Source: Rhodospirillaceae bacterium (lineage in GTDB: Bacteria > Pseudomonadota > Alphaproteobacteria > CACIAM-22H2). From it: a stretch of 64,000 nucleotides of DNA. The translations under genes were made by a program, and so were the position numbers. The notes beneath the pieces are model-generated. The model ran no database searches, had not been told where the DNA came from, and saw nothing but the letters and a program-made list of their open reading frames with translations. The stretch's first letter is position 1. Every line of letters starts with the position of its first letter. Location: assembly GCA_022843945.1 (NCBI GenBank), contig JALHMR010000001.1, positions 124,001 through 188,000 of the forward strand. Reading direction: 5' to 3'. Shown one piece after another: positions 23,389 through 32,667 of the stretch.

Positions 23389-24629
23389 CGGCCCGTCGGG
23401 GTCGCGGTGGAAGACGCGAAGCGGATCGGAGCGGCGGATTCGGCGAGCACCTCGCGATAGACGTTGAGCGTCGCCGCGCACATGCCGGCCCGGGTGAAGC
23501 GGCCGCGGACATGGGCGATGGCGGCACGCGCCCGGGCCTCGCGCTGCGCCGCGTCGAGCTTCAGGGCGGCATCGAGCGCTTCCGCCAGCGCCGCCGCGTC
23601 CGACTTGGGCACCAGCCAGCCGGTCTCGCCGGGCAGGATGATCTCGGGCGCGGCACCATGGTCCGGCGCCACCACGGGCCGCCCCATGGCCTGCGCCTCG
23701 GCGACGACCCGGCCGAACGCTTCGGGATCCGTGGAGGCCGAGACCACGACATCGGCCAGCATGTAGGCCGCCGGCATGTCGCGGCAGTGGTCGACGATAC
23801 GCACGATGCTCTCGAGACCGCGGCCGCGGATGCGGTCCTCGATCTCCTTGCGATAGCCCGTACGCCCCTGGTCGGAGCCGACGAGCACGCAGCAGATGTC
23901 GGTACGGGCGAGCCTGGCCAGCGCATCGATCAGCACGAGCTGGCCCTTCCAGCGCGTCAGGCGGCCGGGCAGCATGACCACGGGGATGCCATCGGGCAGC
24001 CGCCATTCGCGGGCCAACTGGATGACGCGCGCCTGGGTGACCCGCGCCGGATCGAAGACGGCGAAGTCGACGCCGCGCGGGATGACGCGCACGCGCTCCG
24101 GCATCACGTGGTAGCGCTCGACGATGTGGCGACCGACAAATTCGGAGATGGCGATCACCCGCCGGCCGCGGATCATCACCGAGTTGTACCAGCGCTTGAA
24201 CGGGTTGCCGGCGTTGTAGGTGGCGTGGAAGGTGGTGACGAAGGGCTTGCCCCTGCGGCGGGCCGCGTAGAGCGCGCTCCAGGCCGGGGCGCGCGAGCGC
24301 GCATGCACCAGGTCGACCTCGTACTTGGCGATCACCTCGCCAAGGCGCTCGATGTTGCGCCGGATGACCAGCGGGTTCTTGGAGTCCACGGGAAGGGTGA
24401 CATGCGTGCCGCCGTGCCGCTCGATCTCGTGAACCATCATGCCGCCGGCCGAGACCACGATCGAGCGCCAGCCCGCCTGGACCAGGGCCGCCGAAATATC
24501 GGCGGTACCGCGCTCCACGCCGCCCGTCACCAGGCTCGGCAGGACTTGCAGGATGGTCGGCACACGGCCGTCGGAGGGCACGGTTATCGGCGCGCGTTCC
24601 TGCATGCTAGACTTCGATTCGCCGCTCAT
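23385..24629 (-). CDS. glycosyltransferase family 4
   Basis: 414 residues, GT-B fold. N-terminal acceptor domain with LPSLVTGGVERGTADISAAL; C-terminal donor domain with VMLPGRLTRWKGQLVLIDAL and PEAFGRVVAEAQAMGRPVVA. It transfers a sugar from a nucleotide donor, probably in LPS or polysaccharide synthesis together with the downstream GT9 gene. ATG 24629 is the better of two starts (24605 lacks a site), but neither is strong. Confidence 0.87.
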   Translation of the reverse strand: MSGESKSSMQERAPITVPSDGRVPTILQVLPSLVTGGVERGTADISAALVQAGWRSIVVSAGGMMVHEIERHGGTHVTLPVDSKNPLVIRRNIERLGEVIAKYEVDLVHARSRAPAWSALYAARRRGKPFVTTFHATYNAGNPFKRWYNSVMIRGRRVIAISEFVGRHIVERYHVMPERVRVIPRGVDFAVFDPARVTQARVIQLAREWRLPDGIPVVMLPGRLTRWKGQLVLIDALARLARTDICCVLVGSDQGRTGYRKEIEDRIRGRGLESIVRIVDHCRDMPAAYMLADVVVSASTDPEAFGRVVAEAQAMGRPVVAPDHGAAPEIILPGETGWLVPKSDAAALAEALDAALKLDAAQREARARAAIAHVRGRFTRAGMCAATLNVYREVLAESAAPIRFASSTATPTGR

Positions 24630-24653
24630 CGTCGCCCGACGACCCCCGCCACA

Positions 24654-24694
24654 CCAGATCCGCTCACTTCCAGATCCGCCTACTTCCAGATCCG
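24654..24694. repeat. three 16-bp-phased CCAGATCCG repeats
   Basis: CCAGATCCG occurs at 24654, 24670 and 24686, with related spacers (CTCACTT, CCTACTT), giving a 16-bp tandem unit. The array fills the 79-bp gap between the divergent glycosyltransferase and hydrolase genes. It could be a regulator-binding array or a local slippage repeat. Confidence 0.65.
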
Positions 24695-24708
24695 AAGGCC
24701 GCTTCAGC

Positions 24709-25473
24709 ATGACCGACACAATGTCGGCCGCACCGCAATTCCTCGACGCCGGACCGGGCGTCTCTATCGCTTATCATAGACTCCCCGGCAAGTCCCCGGG
24801 CGTGCTCTTTCTCGGCGGCTTCATGTCGGACATGACCGGCTCCAAGGCGCTCGCACTGGAGGCATTCTGCCGCACGCGCGGGCAGGCCTTCTTGCGCTTC
24901 GACTATCGCGGCCACGGCGCCTCGTCGGGCAAATTCGAGGAGGGCACGATCGGCCTGTGGGCGGAGGACGCGCTCGCCGCCCTCGACCGGCTCACCGAAG
25001 GCCCGCAGGTTCTGGTCGGCTCCAGCATGGGCGGCTGGGTCGCGCTGCTCGTGGCGCGCCAGCGGCCGGAGCGCGTCAAGGCGCTGGTCGGCATCGCGCC
25101 CGCCCCTGATTTCACCGAGGATCTGCTGTGGGCGGCCTATTCCGCCGACAAGCGCGAGACGCTGCAGCGCGAGGGCGTGGTCTACGAACCGTCACCGTAC
25201 AGCGAGCGGCCGTACGGCATCACCTACGAGCTGATCCGCGACGGGCGCAAGCACCTGCTGCTGCGCGATCCCCTACGCCTGCGCTACCCCATGCGCATCC
25301 TGCACGGCATGCTCGATCCCGACGTACCCTGGCAGCGCAGCCTGCGCCTGGCCGACAAGCTGGAGACCGGCGACGTGCGGGTGACGCTGATCAAGGACGG
25401 CGATCACCGGCTGAGCCGGGATCAGGACCTGGCGCTCCTCTGCCGAACGGTCGAGGAGCTGCTGATCCCTTAG
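24709..25473 (+). CDS. alpha/beta hydrolase, ABHD10-like
   Basis: 254 residues, alpha/beta-hydrolase fold. The nucleophile elbow GSSMGGW places Ser106; FLRFDYRGHGASSGKFEEGT is typical of the ABHD10 (mycophenolic acyl glucuronide esterase/depalmitoylase) group common in alphaproteobacteria. Acid HGMLDPDVP and base DGDHRLS complete the triad. Start ATG 24709 follows GAAGG. The natural substrate is unknown, probably an acyl ester or thioester. Confidence 0.83.
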   Translation: MTDTMSAAPQFLDAGPGVSIAYHRLPGKSPGVLFLGGFMSDMTGSKALALEAFCRTRGQAFLRFDYRGHGASSGKFEEGTIGLWAEDALAALDRLTEGPQVLVGSSMGGWVALLVARQRPERVKALVGIAPAPDFTEDLLWAAYSADKRETLQREGVVYEPSPYSERPYGITYELIRDGRKHLLLRDPLRLRYPMRILHGMLDPDVPWQRSLRLADKLETGDVRVTLIKDGDHRLSRDQDLALLCRTVEELLIP

Positions 25474-25479
25474 CCGGCC

Positions 25480-25573
25480 GTCACCCCGGACGAGCGACAG
25501 CGAGATCCGGGGTCCATTTCGCCGCTACTCCGATGGACCCCGGCTCGCGCGCCGGCCGTTTGGCCGGGGTGAC
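25480..25573. repeat. palindromic dispersed repeat, diverged copy
   Basis: Starts GTCACCCCGGACGAGCGACA and contains ATCCGGGGTCCA, then TGGACCCCGG and ends GGCCGGGGTGAC. It has the same GTCA/TGAC-bounded double-arm plan as the copies at 6368 and 8843, but different stem sequences. It lies directly after the ABHD10-like stop. Confidence 0.7.
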
Positions 25574-25582
25574 AGCGTGATT

Positions 25583-25807
25583 TCAATGCGCACCCGAGAG
25601 ATGGCCGTGGCCGAAGCCGGTCGGGGCTGTATCACTGCCGCGCCCCAGCCAGGCCCAGAGCTTCTCGTGGAAGTAATAGGCCACGGTGTTGCAGAGCGGC
25701 TCGACCAGGGCCACCAGCCCGCCGACGGCGATGCTGCCGGTCAGGAGATAGGCGACGCTGAAGGCCACGCTGAAGTGGACGACGGCGAAACTGGCGGTCT
25801 TGGTCAT
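25583..25807 (-). CDS. DUF2061 small membrane protein
   Basis: 74 residues: KTASFAVVHFSVAFSVAYLL, TGSIAVGGLVALVEPLCNTV, then YYFHEKLWAWLGRG, the DUF2061 (PF09834) pattern with two membrane helices. Function is unknown. ATG 25807 follows ACGGAGCGTCAA. It is the third gene of the ahpC-ahpD-DUF2061 run on the minus strand. Confidence 0.85.
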   Translation of the reverse strand: MTKTASFAVVHFSVAFSVAYLLTGSIAVGGLVALVEPLCNTVAYYFHEKLWAWLGRGSDTAPTGFGHGHLSGAH

Positions 25808-25841
25808 TTGACGCTCCGTTGGTTGCCTCAGGCGGCGCCGA

Positions 25842-26396
25842 TCAGGCGGCGGCGGCCACCTGTTCGTTCTGGACAGCCGCCTCGCCATCCAGCGTGGCGG
25901 CGACGGCGTGGACCACGGCGGCGATACGCACCGCGGCCTGCACCGCCTCGGCGCTGAGCCCGCCCTGACGCACGATCTTCTCGTGCGAGTCGATACACAT
26001 GCCGCAGCCGTTGATCGCCGAGACGGCAAGCGACCAGAGCTCGAAGTCGACCTTCTCGACGCCCGGCTTGGCGATGACGTTCATGCGCAGCTTGGCCGGC
26101 ATGGTCTTGTAGTCCGCCGCTTCGGCCAGGTGAGTGAAGCGGTAGTAGATGTTATTCATCCCCATGATCGCGGCAGCCGCCTTGGCGGCGGTCAGCGCCT
26201 CGGGCGACAGCTTCGGGCCGAACTCGGCGATCACCGAAGCGGTCACATCGGCGTTGCGCGAGGCCAGCGCCGAGGCGACGAAGGTGCCGGCGCGCTGCTG
26301 CTCGGTCAGCGTCGCTTCGGTCGCCAGGCTCGACAGGTTGAGCTTCAGGTCCTTGGCGTATTCGGGCAGGCGGTTCTTCAGGGTTTCGATCGACAT
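25842..26396 (-). CDS. ahpD: alkyl hydroperoxide reductase AhpD family protein
   Basis: 184 residues of the carboxymuconolactone-decarboxylase/AhpD fold with the CxxC redox pair Cys131/Cys134 in [12 protein letters not shown] and the proton-relay His138. AhpD reduces AhpC using a lipoyl-protein electron path. ATG 26396 ([10 protein letters not shown]). It lies 55 bp downstream of ahpC and probably in one operon. Confidence 0.93.
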   Translation of the reverse strand: MSIETLKNRLPEYAKDLKLNLSSLATEATLTEQQRAGTFVASALASRNADVTASVIAEFGPKLSPEALTAAKAAAAIMGMNNIYYRFTHLAEAADYKTMPAKLRMNVIAKPGVEKVDFELWSLAVSAINGCGMCIDSHEKIVRQGGLSAEAVQAAVRIAAVVHAVAATLDGEAAVQNEQVAAAA

Positions 26397-26451
26397 GGGA
26401 AATCTCCTGGGGGAAGAGAGGCCCGGAGCCAAAGCCCCGGGCCCGGATTCG

Positions 26452-26991
26452 TCAGGCGGCCTTCAGGACGTCCTCGCCCTTCTGCCAGTTGCAGGGGCAG
26501 AGCTCGTCGGTCTGCAGGGCATCCAGCACGCGCAGCACCTCCTGCGGATTGCGGCCGACGCTCAGGTCGTTGACCGAGACGAAGCGGATGATGCCCTGCG
26601 GATCGACGATGAAGGTCGCGCGCAGCGCCACCCCTTCCGCCTTGTCGAGGATGCCGAGTTCCTGGCTCAGCTCGCGCTTGATGTCGGCGAGCATGGCGAA
26701 GGGCAGGTCCTTGAGGTCGGCGTGGTTGTTGCGCCAGGCCAGGTGCACGAACTCGCTATCGGTGCTCACGCCGTAGACGACCGCGTCGCGATCGTTGAAC
26801 TCGCCGTTGAGCTTGCCGAAGGCCGCGATCTCGGTCGGGCAGACGAAGGTGAAATCCTTCGGCCAGAAGAACACGATCTTCCACTTGCCCTCGTTGGAGG
26901 CGTCGCTCAGGCGCTGGAAGGCCGTCCTGGGGTCGGTCGAAACGACGGCATTGAGGTCGAAGCGGGGAAACTTGTCGCCGATGGTCAGCAT
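26452..26991 (-). CDS. ahpC: peroxiredoxin AhpC
   Basis: 179 residues, thioredoxin-fold peroxiredoxin. Peroxidatic Cys51 in [10 protein letters not shown]-terminal Cys165 and Cys167 in ELCPCNW, as in the AhpD-partnered AhpC type. It reduces hydrogen peroxide and organic peroxides. Divergent from oxyR with overlapping promoters between them. Confidence 0.95.
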   Translation of the reverse strand: MLTIGDKFPRFDLNAVVSTDPRTAFQRLSDASNEGKWKIVFFWPKDFTFVCPTEIAAFGKLNGEFNDRDAVVYGVSTDSEFVHLAWRNNHADLKDLPFAMLADIKRELSQELGILDKAEGVALRATFIVDPQGIIRFVSVNDLSVGRNPQEVLRVLDALQTDELCPCNWQKGEDVLKAA

Positions 26992-27024
26992 GGCTGGCTC
27001 CTGGAAAGGGTTTCAGTGAGAAGA

Positions 27025-27062
27025 GAGATAGTCTTGACTTTAGAATCGTTCAAATTCATTAT
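27025..27062. promoter_or_regulatory. overlapping divergent promoters of oxyR and ahpC with possible OxyR site
   Basis: Plus strand: TTGACT (27034-27039), 17-bp spacer, CATTAT (27057-27062), for oxyR. Minus strand: TTGAAC (27053-27048), 17-bp spacer, TATCTC (27030-27025), for ahpC. The two overlap almost fully. An ATAG-containing AT-rich block starts at 27028, where an OxyR dimer pair could bind, but its consensus match is loose. Confidence 0.5.
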
Positions 27063-27088
27063 TCAGAACAGATTGATCGGAATTACCG

Positions 27089-28024
27089 ATGACTACCCTT
27101 CCCACCTTGCGCCAGCTGCGCCATTTATCGGCCTTGGCCGAGCACCGCCATTTCAGCCGGGCGGCGCAGGCCTGCAGCGTCACCCAGTCCACCTTGAGCG
27201 CCAGCGTGGCCGAGCTCGAGGCCCTGCTGGCGGTCCCGCTGGTCGACCGCACGACGCGCCGCGTGGTGCTCACCCCCATGGGCGAGACCGTGGTGGCGCA
27301 GGCACGACAGATCCTGGAGGCCACCGAGAGCCTGGTGCGCGACGCAGCGGCGGCGCGCGAGCCGCTGTCGGGAGCGTTGCGGCTGGGCGTCATCCCGACC
27401 ATCGGCCCGTTCCTGCTGCCGCGCATCCTGCCGCGGATGCGGCGCGCCTATCCCAAGCTGCGGCTCTATCTCACCGAGGACCTGACCGACCGCCTGCTCG
27501 ACTCGCTTCATGCCGGGCGGCTCGACGCGGCCCTGCTGGCCCTGCCCTATGACTGCGGCGCGGTCGACACGGCGCTGCTGTGGGACGATCCGTTCAGCCT
27601 GGTCTACCGCCCACCGGTCGAAGGCGAACCCTCGCCCAGCCTCGGCGACCGGCTCGATCCCTCGAACCTGCTGCTGCTGCGCGACGGGCACTGCCTCAAG
27701 GACCACGCGCTGGCCGCCTGCAAGACCGGGACGCCCAAGCCGCTCGACGCGTTCGAAGCGACGAGCCTGCACACGCTGGTGCAGATGGTCGACAATGGGC
27801 TGGGCAGCACGCTGCTGCCGCAGATCGCCATCGATGCGGGCATCCTCAAGGGTACGAGCCTGATGCACACACCGCTGACCAAGGGTGCGCCGCCGCGGCA
27901 GATCGCCCTGGTCTGGCGCCGCGGCAGCGGCCGGGCGGCGGAGTTCCGGCTGCTGGCCGAGAAGATCGCGACACTCGCCCGTCAGGCGCCGGCGGCGAGC
28001 AAGACCTTCAAGCCAGCCCGGTAG
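27089..28024 (+). CDS. oxyR: hydrogen peroxide-sensing regulator OxyR
   Basis: 311 residues, LysR type: HTH HRHFSRAAQACSVTQSTLSA, effector domain with the redox pair Cys202 and Cys211 (GHCLKDHALAACKTG) at the same spacing as E. coli Cys199/Cys208. Oxidation to a disulfide turns it into an activator of peroxide-defence genes. The divergent ahpCD supports this. Its 3' end overlaps the convergent epimerase by 43 bp. Confidence 0.92.
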   Translation: MTTLPTLRQLRHLSALAEHRHFSRAAQACSVTQSTLSASVAELEALLAVPLVDRTTRRVVLTPMGETVVAQARQILEATESLVRDAAAAREPLSGALRLGVIPTIGPFLLPRILPRMRRAYPKLRLYLTEDLTDRLLDSLHAGRLDAALLALPYDCGAVDTALLWDDPFSLVYRPPVEGEPSPSLGDRLDPSNLLLLRDGHCLKDHALAACKTGTPKPLDAFEATSLHTLVQMVDNGLGSTLLPQIAIDAGILKGTSLMHTPLTKGAPPRQIALVWRRGSGRAAEFRLLAEKIATLARQAPAASKTFKPAR

Positions 28025-28881
28025 TCGGGATAGGCGAGCTTCACACCGAGCTCGGTTTTGATGCGGTGATTGGCGACGCGCTTGTTGTCGGCATAGAAAC
28101 TGCGCGCCATTTCGGACATGCCGCGCGCGGCTTCGTCGTAAGGCACCTCCGGCGGGGCCGGCATGCCAAGCAGACCGCAGGCATAGGCGATGACCTCCTG
28201 CGGCGGCGCCGGATCGTCGTCGCAGACATTGTAGGCCGCCCCGGGATTGGGCCGGCCGATCGAGGCTTCGAGCACAGTCGCGATGTCCTCGACCTGGATG
28301 CGGCTGAAGACCTGGCCCGGCTTGACGATGCGTTTGGCGCGGCCTTCGCGCACGGTGTCGAGCGCGCTGCGCCCGGGTCCGTAGATGCCGGCGAGCCGGA
28401 ACAGATGCACGGCCAGGCCGAAGCGGCCGAGATCGAGCCAGCCCTGTTCCGCTTCGACACGCGCCCGGCCGCGCGCGCCGCTGGGATGCAGGCCCGCTTT
28501 CTCGTCGACCCACTCGCCGCCGCGGTCGCCGTAGACGCCGGTGGTGGAGAGATAGCCGACCCAGCGCACGTCCTTGAGCGCCGCCAGGTCCTGGCGGTGA
28601 TGGCGCAGGACGGGATCGCCGCCCGCATCGGGCGGGATCGACTGCAGCAGATGCGTGGTGCCGGCCAGCGCGGTAGCGGCCTCGGCCAGCGGCTGGTTGC
28701 CGTCAAAGACGAAGGCGGCAATGCCCTCGGCGGCCAGGGCGGTGCGCTTCTCCTCGCTCTGCACGGTGCCGGCGATGCGCCAGCCCTTGGCCTTGAGCCG
28801 GCGCGCCAGGACGAGCGCCGTGTAGCCGAGGCCGAAAACGAACAGCCGGCGGGGAGCCGGCGCACCACGAAATTGCCGCAT
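27982..28881 (-). CDS. SDR-type NAD(P)-dependent epimerase-like protein (YeeZ-like)
   Basis: 299 residues: RRLFVFGLGYTALVLARRLK (Rossmann), VGYLSTTGVYGDRGGEWVDE with the active-site region, LFRLAGIYGPGRSALDTVRE, and YNVCDDDPAPPQEVIAYACG. It resembles the atypical SDRs annotated as YeeZ-like. Substrate unknown. Confidence 0.8.
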   Translation of the reverse strand: MRQFRGAPAPRRLFVFGLGYTALVLARRLKAKGWRIAGTVQSEEKRTALAAEGIAAFVFDGNQPLAEAATALAGTTHLLQSIPPDAGGDPVLRHHRQDLAALKDVRWVGYLSTTGVYGDRGGEWVDEKAGLHPSGARGRARVEAEQGWLDLGRFGLAVHLFRLAGIYGPGRSALDTVREGRAKRIVKPGQVFSRIQVEDIATVLEASIGRPNPGAAYNVCDDDPAPPQEVIAYACGLLGMPAPPEVPYDEAARGMSEMARSFYADNKRVANHRIKTELGVKLAYPDYRAGLKVLLAAGA

Positions 28882-28938
28882 GGCCCGGATATATCACGAC
28901 TGGCGCGTTCGCCAATCCAACCGGCTATGATCCCGCCC

Positions 28939-29760
28939 ATGATTCGAGCCCTCGTCACCGCCGTGTTTTTCATGCTGGCCACGCCGCTGGCGGCCCAGCC
29001 GCTCGAGCCGATCACCGCCCTGGCGACGAGCGACGGGCGGACCTATCAGCGTTGCCTCGATGCGGTCGACAAAGACCCGGCCGATGCGTTCGAGCAGGCG
29101 ATGGCCTGGCGCGACACGAGCGGCAGCCTTGCCGCGCAGCATTGCATCGCGGCAGCCCTGCTGAGCCTTGGCCAGACCATGGCCGCGGCCGACCGCCTGG
29201 AGCGGCTGGGCATCGCCGCGCGTGCCGAGCCGCCGGTGGTGCGCGCCCGCGTGCTCGCCCAGGCCGGACAGATCTGGCTGCAGGCGCGCAACGCCGAACG
29301 GGCGCATGCCCTGCTGAGCGCGGCTATCGAGGTGGCCCCCGAACTGCCGGATCTCTACGTCGACCGCTCGGTGACTCTCGCCGCGGCACAGAACTACTGG
29401 GAGGCGATCGACGACCTCAACAAGGCACTCGATCTGCAGCCGCGTTACGGCGTGGCGCTGGCCTTCCGCGCCGCGGCCTATCGCTACGTCGACAGCATCG
29501 ATCTCGCCAACGAGGACGCGGAGGAGGCGGTGCGCGTGGCGCCGGGCCTGCCCGAGGCCTGGCTGGAGCGCGGCATCCTGCGCCGCCTGCGCGGCGACGA
29601 TAAGGGGGCGCGGGCCGACTGGCTGCGCGTCCTGGTGCTCGAGCCCGACGGCGATGCCGGCGACACGGCCCGCGCCAACATCGAGCGGCTGGAGCTGCGC
29701 CTCGACGAGAAGCCGGCGGCCCTGCCGCCCAAACCCGGCCGGCGCTGGAACCCGTTCTGA
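28939..29760 (+). CDS. secreted TPR-repeat protein
   Basis: 273 residues. Signal peptide MIRALVTAVFFMLATPLAAQ, then about five tetratricopeptide-like helical pairs from about residue 60 (for example AHALLSAAIEVAPELPDLYV and AIDDLNKALDLQPRYGVALA). It is a periplasmic protein-interaction scaffold. An in-frame ATG four codons upstream (28927) is also possible; neither has a clear ribosome site. Confidence 0.82.
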   Translation: MIRALVTAVFFMLATPLAAQPLEPITALATSDGRTYQRCLDAVDKDPADAFEQAMAWRDTSGSLAAQHCIAAALLSLGQTMAAADRLERLGIAARAEPPVVRARVLAQAGQIWLQARNAERAHALLSAAIEVAPELPDLYVDRSVTLAAAQNYWEAIDDLNKALDLQPRYGVALAFRAAAYRYVDSIDLANEDAEEAVRVAPGLPEAWLERGILRRLRGDDKGARADWLRVLVLEPDGDAGDTARANIERLELRLDEKPAALPPKPGRRWNPF

Positions 29761-30005
29761 ATCGGATACGGCACGCAGCTTGAACGCGCCCCGCGCCGTC
29801 CCCATATCAAATCAATGACCATGCCCATTCATCGGCATTGCTATCGCGCGGGGCGTCTTCGCACGACCCATCGCGCCCCGGGACCGTTCGGAACTCGCTA
29901 GAGTCTCCCGCCTCGTTCCCGGGGAACGAGGCCATCCATCGTCATTGTCACTCACTTCGCGGTCGGCCGCTCTTGGTCGACCGTCACCCGTTTTGGAATT
30001 TGCTC
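29761..30005 (+). other. intergenic leader before the Rnk-like gene
   Basis: No gene. Contains a perfect hairpin CCTCGTTCC (29911-29919) / GGAACGAGG (29923-29931) about 75 bp before the start codon; its role is unknown. Confidence 0.4.
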
Positions 30006-30440
30006 ATGCTGCCCGATATCGTTCTTACCCGCCCCGACCGCGACCGGCTGGCCAACATCGTCCAGGCGCTCGGCCTGCGCTCGCAATCCGCGCGCGCGGA
30101 TTTTCTCGACCAGGAAATCAGCCGCGCCCGGATCGTCGAGCCGGCAGAGATGCCGCGCAACGTCGCCACCATGGATTCACACGTGGTCTATCGCGATGAA
30201 GACACCGGCGAGGAGCGGCTGGTCACCCTCGTCTACCCGATCGAGGAAGACAGCTCGACCGGCCGCCTCTCGATCCTCACGCCCCTGGGCACGGCCCTGC
30301 TTGGCCTCAGCGAAGGACAGGCAATCACCTGGACGGCGCCTGACGGCCGCCGGCACCGGGTGTCGCTGGTCAGCGTGCTGTTCCAGCCGGAAGCCGAGGC
30401 CCCCGCTCCGACCTCTAGACGGGCGCGTGGTGCAGCCTGA
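30006..30440 (+). CDS. rnk: Rnk/GreA-like nucleoside diphosphate kinase regulator
   Basis: 144 residues: short N-terminal helix pair, then a GreA/GreB C-terminal FKBP-like domain (VVYRDEDTGEERLVTLVYPI, LTPLGTALLGLSEGQAITW). Rnk proteins bind RNA polymerase without the long GreA coiled coil. Start ATG 30006. Convergent overlap of 26 bp with the SMP-30 gene. Confidence 0.82.
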   Translation: MLPDIVLTRPDRDRLANIVQALGLRSQSARADFLDQEISRARIVEPAEMPRNVATMDSHVVYRDEDTGEERLVTLVYPIEEDSSTGRLSILTPLGTALLGLSEGQAITWTAPDGRRHRVSLVSVLFQPEAEAPAPTSRRARGAA

Positions 30441-31329
30441 GCCCCGGCTCGTGCCAGTCGATCGCTATCAGCCGGCCCTCATGCGACAGGGTGACGAAGG
30501 CCGTGCGGCGATCGGCGCCGCCGAAGCAGAGATTGGTCACCATCGGATCGGGCAACGGATGATGCGCGATGACTCCGCCCTCGGGGGCGATCTCGGTGAT
30601 CCCGCCGTTGATCAAGGTGGCGACGCAGATGCGCCCCGACTGCGCCACCTTCAGGCTGTCGAAGCGCTGATACACGGTCATGCTGCCGACCAGCCTTCCG
30701 CCATGCGGGCTGGGCCACGGCAGTTTCCTGACCTCGCCCAGCGCCACGACATCCCAAGCCCAGAGCCGGGCGCTCTCCGTCTCGGCGACGTAGAGCGTGC
30801 GGCCGTCGGGTGAGAGCCCGATGCCGTTGGCCGAGAGCACCGGATAGATGACCTCGCGGATCTCGCTGCCATCGGCGCGCGCCCAGTAGACCCCGCCGTG
30901 ATCGCGGTCGCGCCCGCGTACCTTGCCGAGATCGCTGAACCAGAAACCACCCGCGTCGTCGAAGACGAGATCGTTGGGGCCGCTCAAGCCGCGGCCGTTC
31001 ATGCGGTCGTAGAGCCGCTCGATTTTGCCGGTGGCGAGGTCGACGACCTCGATGCGCCCGCCGGAATAGTCATCAGCCTGGGCGACGGGACGGAAGGTCC
31101 CGTTCTCGCGATGGAAGCGGAAGCCGCCATTGTTGGGCACATAGATCTTGCCGCCCGGCCCGAAGGCGGCGCTATTGGGCCCGCCGCCCAGCGTCGCCAC
31201 GATTTCCACTTTGCCGGCGGGCGTCACCCGCGACAGCGTGCCGCGGGCGATCTCGACCAGGATGACCGAGCCGTCGGGCATCGCCACGGGCCCCTCGGGG
31301 AACTGCAGCCCGGTCGCCAGCACGCGCAT
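30415..31329 (-). CDS. SMP-30/gluconolactonase family lactonase
   Basis: 304 residues, six-bladed beta-propeller: EGPVAMPDGSVILVEIARGT, GPNSAAFGPGGKIYVPNNGG, SGPNDLVFDDAGGFWFSD, SANGIGLSPDGRTLYVAET. It carries the metal-binding Glu, Asn and Asp positions of the family. It hydrolyses a sugar or other lactone; the substrate is unknown. ATG 31329 follows GAGGGAG. It may be cotranscribed with the upstream GST. Confidence 0.87.
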   Translation of the reverse strand: MRVLATGLQFPEGPVAMPDGSVILVEIARGTLSRVTPAGKVEIVATLGGGPNSAAFGPGGKIYVPNNGGFRFHRENGTFRPVAQADDYSGGRIEVVDLATGKIERLYDRMNGRGLSGPNDLVFDDAGGFWFSDLGKVRGRDRDHGGVYWARADGSEIREVIYPVLSANGIGLSPDGRTLYVAETESARLWAWDVVALGEVRKLPWPSPHGGRLVGSMTVYQRFDSLKVAQSGRICVATLINGGITEIAPEGGVIAHHPLPDPMVTNLCFGGADRRTAFVTLSHEGRLIAIDWHEPGLRLHHAPV

Positions 31330-31340
31330 GCGGGGCTCCC

Positions 31341-32012
31341 TCAAAAATCGAGATCCGCGTAGTGCGGCGGCGGCGGCGCGCCGGGAATGAGATCGGCGAG
31401 CAGCGGTCGGAAAGCGGGGCGTGACTTGATGCGCGCGTACCAGTCCTTGGCCTTGGCATGCTCGGCCCAGGGCACGTCGCCGATATAGTCGAGGCAGGAG
31501 AGATGGGACGCGGCGGCGACATCGGCCAGCGAATACTTGTCGCCGGCCAGGAACTTGCGGCGCTCGGTCAGCCAGCCGATGTAGTCGAGGTGGTAGTGGA
31601 CGTTGGAATAGCCGGCGCGGATCGCCGACGAGTTCGGCTCGCCCAGGCCGAGAAACTTCTTCATCATCTTCTCGCGCAGCAGATTGTCGGTGACCTCGCG
31701 CGAGAATTTTTGGTCGAACCAGGCGACCAGGCGGCGCACCTCGGCGCGCTCGGCCGGCGCCTCGCCCAGCAGGTTGCGCTCCTGCGGATGGATTTCCTCC
31801 AGATATTCGCAGATGACGCCTGAGTCGGCGAGCGTCGTGCCGTCCTCGTCGACCAGCACCGGCACGGTGCCCGCGGGATTCAGGGCCAGGAACTCCGGCC
31901 GCCGCTCCCAGACCTTCTCGACGCGCAGCTGGAAGTCGAGATTCTTCTCGCGCAGGGCGACGCGGACCTTGCGGGAGAACGGCGAGAGCGCGAGGTGCAG
32001 GAGTGTTCGCAT
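31341..32012 (-). CDS. glutathione S-transferase family protein
   Basis: 223 residues: MRTLLHLALSPFSRKVRVAL with Ser10 in the thiol-activating region, NPAGTVPVLVDEDG, LADSGVICEYLEE (glutathione site) and a helical C-terminal domain with YSLADVAAASHLSCLDYIG. Unlike the GST at 4175 it has Ser rather than Cys at the active-site loop. Confidence 0.87.
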   Translation of the reverse strand: MRTLLHLALSPFSRKVRVALREKNLDFQLRVEKVWERRPEFLALNPAGTVPVLVDEDGTTLADSGVICEYLEEIHPQERNLLGEAPAERAEVRRLVAWFDQKFSREVTDNLLREKMMKKFLGLGEPNSSAIRAGYSNVHYHLDYIGWLTERRKFLAGDKYSLADVAAASHLSCLDYIGDVPWAEHAKAKDWYARIKSRPAFRPLLADLIPGAPPPPHYADLDF

Positions 32013-32067
32013 GCTTACAGAGCCATGCTAGCGAGCGCTCGCGACTCGTTCAATCTTTCACGCCCAC

Positions 32068-32667
32068 TCATGTGACGGCCTCGTAGCCGATCCATACCAG
32101 GACGGCGAAGCTGACGGCGGTGAGCAGACCGAGCGCCAGGCCGATGGCCACCACCAGCCCGTCGCGCGCCAGCCGTCCGAGAGCGATGACCAGGATGACC
32201 ATCGCCGGCAGCAGGCTGAAGATCGGAATGGGGAAGGTCAGCAGGATGCCGAGCACGAAGCAGGCCGCCCCGACCTGCCGGCTGGAGGCGGCGAAGCGCG
32301 GCCAGCGCGGCTTGAGCAGGCGCTCGAAGCGCAGCAACAACGGCGTCAGCCGGTCGATAAAGGCGGCGACCCTGCGGCGCTGGAAGGTGCGCCGCGCGAT
32401 GAAGCCGGGCAGACGCAGATGCGGACGGCCGAGCATCATCTCGAAGGCGACGATGCACAGCGGCACGCCGAAGATCGTCGAGAAGCCGGGGATGCTGGGC
32501 CCGGGCGTGAGATTGGGGGCCGCCAGCAGAAAGAGACTGAGCGACTGGGCGCGCGCGTCGAGCCGGCGGACCAGGGTGCCTACCGAGACCTCCTCATCGG
32601 GCGGACCGTCGCCGAGCTGGCGCAGGGCGGCGAGGATGGTGTCGGGACTGGCGGCCGGATCGCTCAT
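32068..32667 (-). CDS. ExoD family membrane protein (exopolysaccharide synthesis)
   Basis: 199 residues with the ExoD (PF06055) features GTLVRRLDARAQSLSLFLLA, APNLTPGPSIPGFSTIFGVP and C-terminal membrane helices. Rhizobial exoD mutants have altered exopolysaccharide and alkali sensitivity; the biochemical role is unclear. ATGA overlap with the upstream VTT gene indicates translational coupling. Confidence 0.87.
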   Translation of the reverse strand: MSDPAASPDTILAALRQLGDGPPDEEVSVGTLVRRLDARAQSLSLFLLAAPNLTPGPSIPGFSTIFGVPLCIVAFEMMLGRPHLRLPGFIARRTFQRRRVAAFIDRLTPLLLRFERLLKPRWPRFAASSRQVGAACFVLGILLTFPIPIFSLLPAMVILVIALGRLARDGLVVAIGLALGLLTAVSFAVLVWIGYEAVT

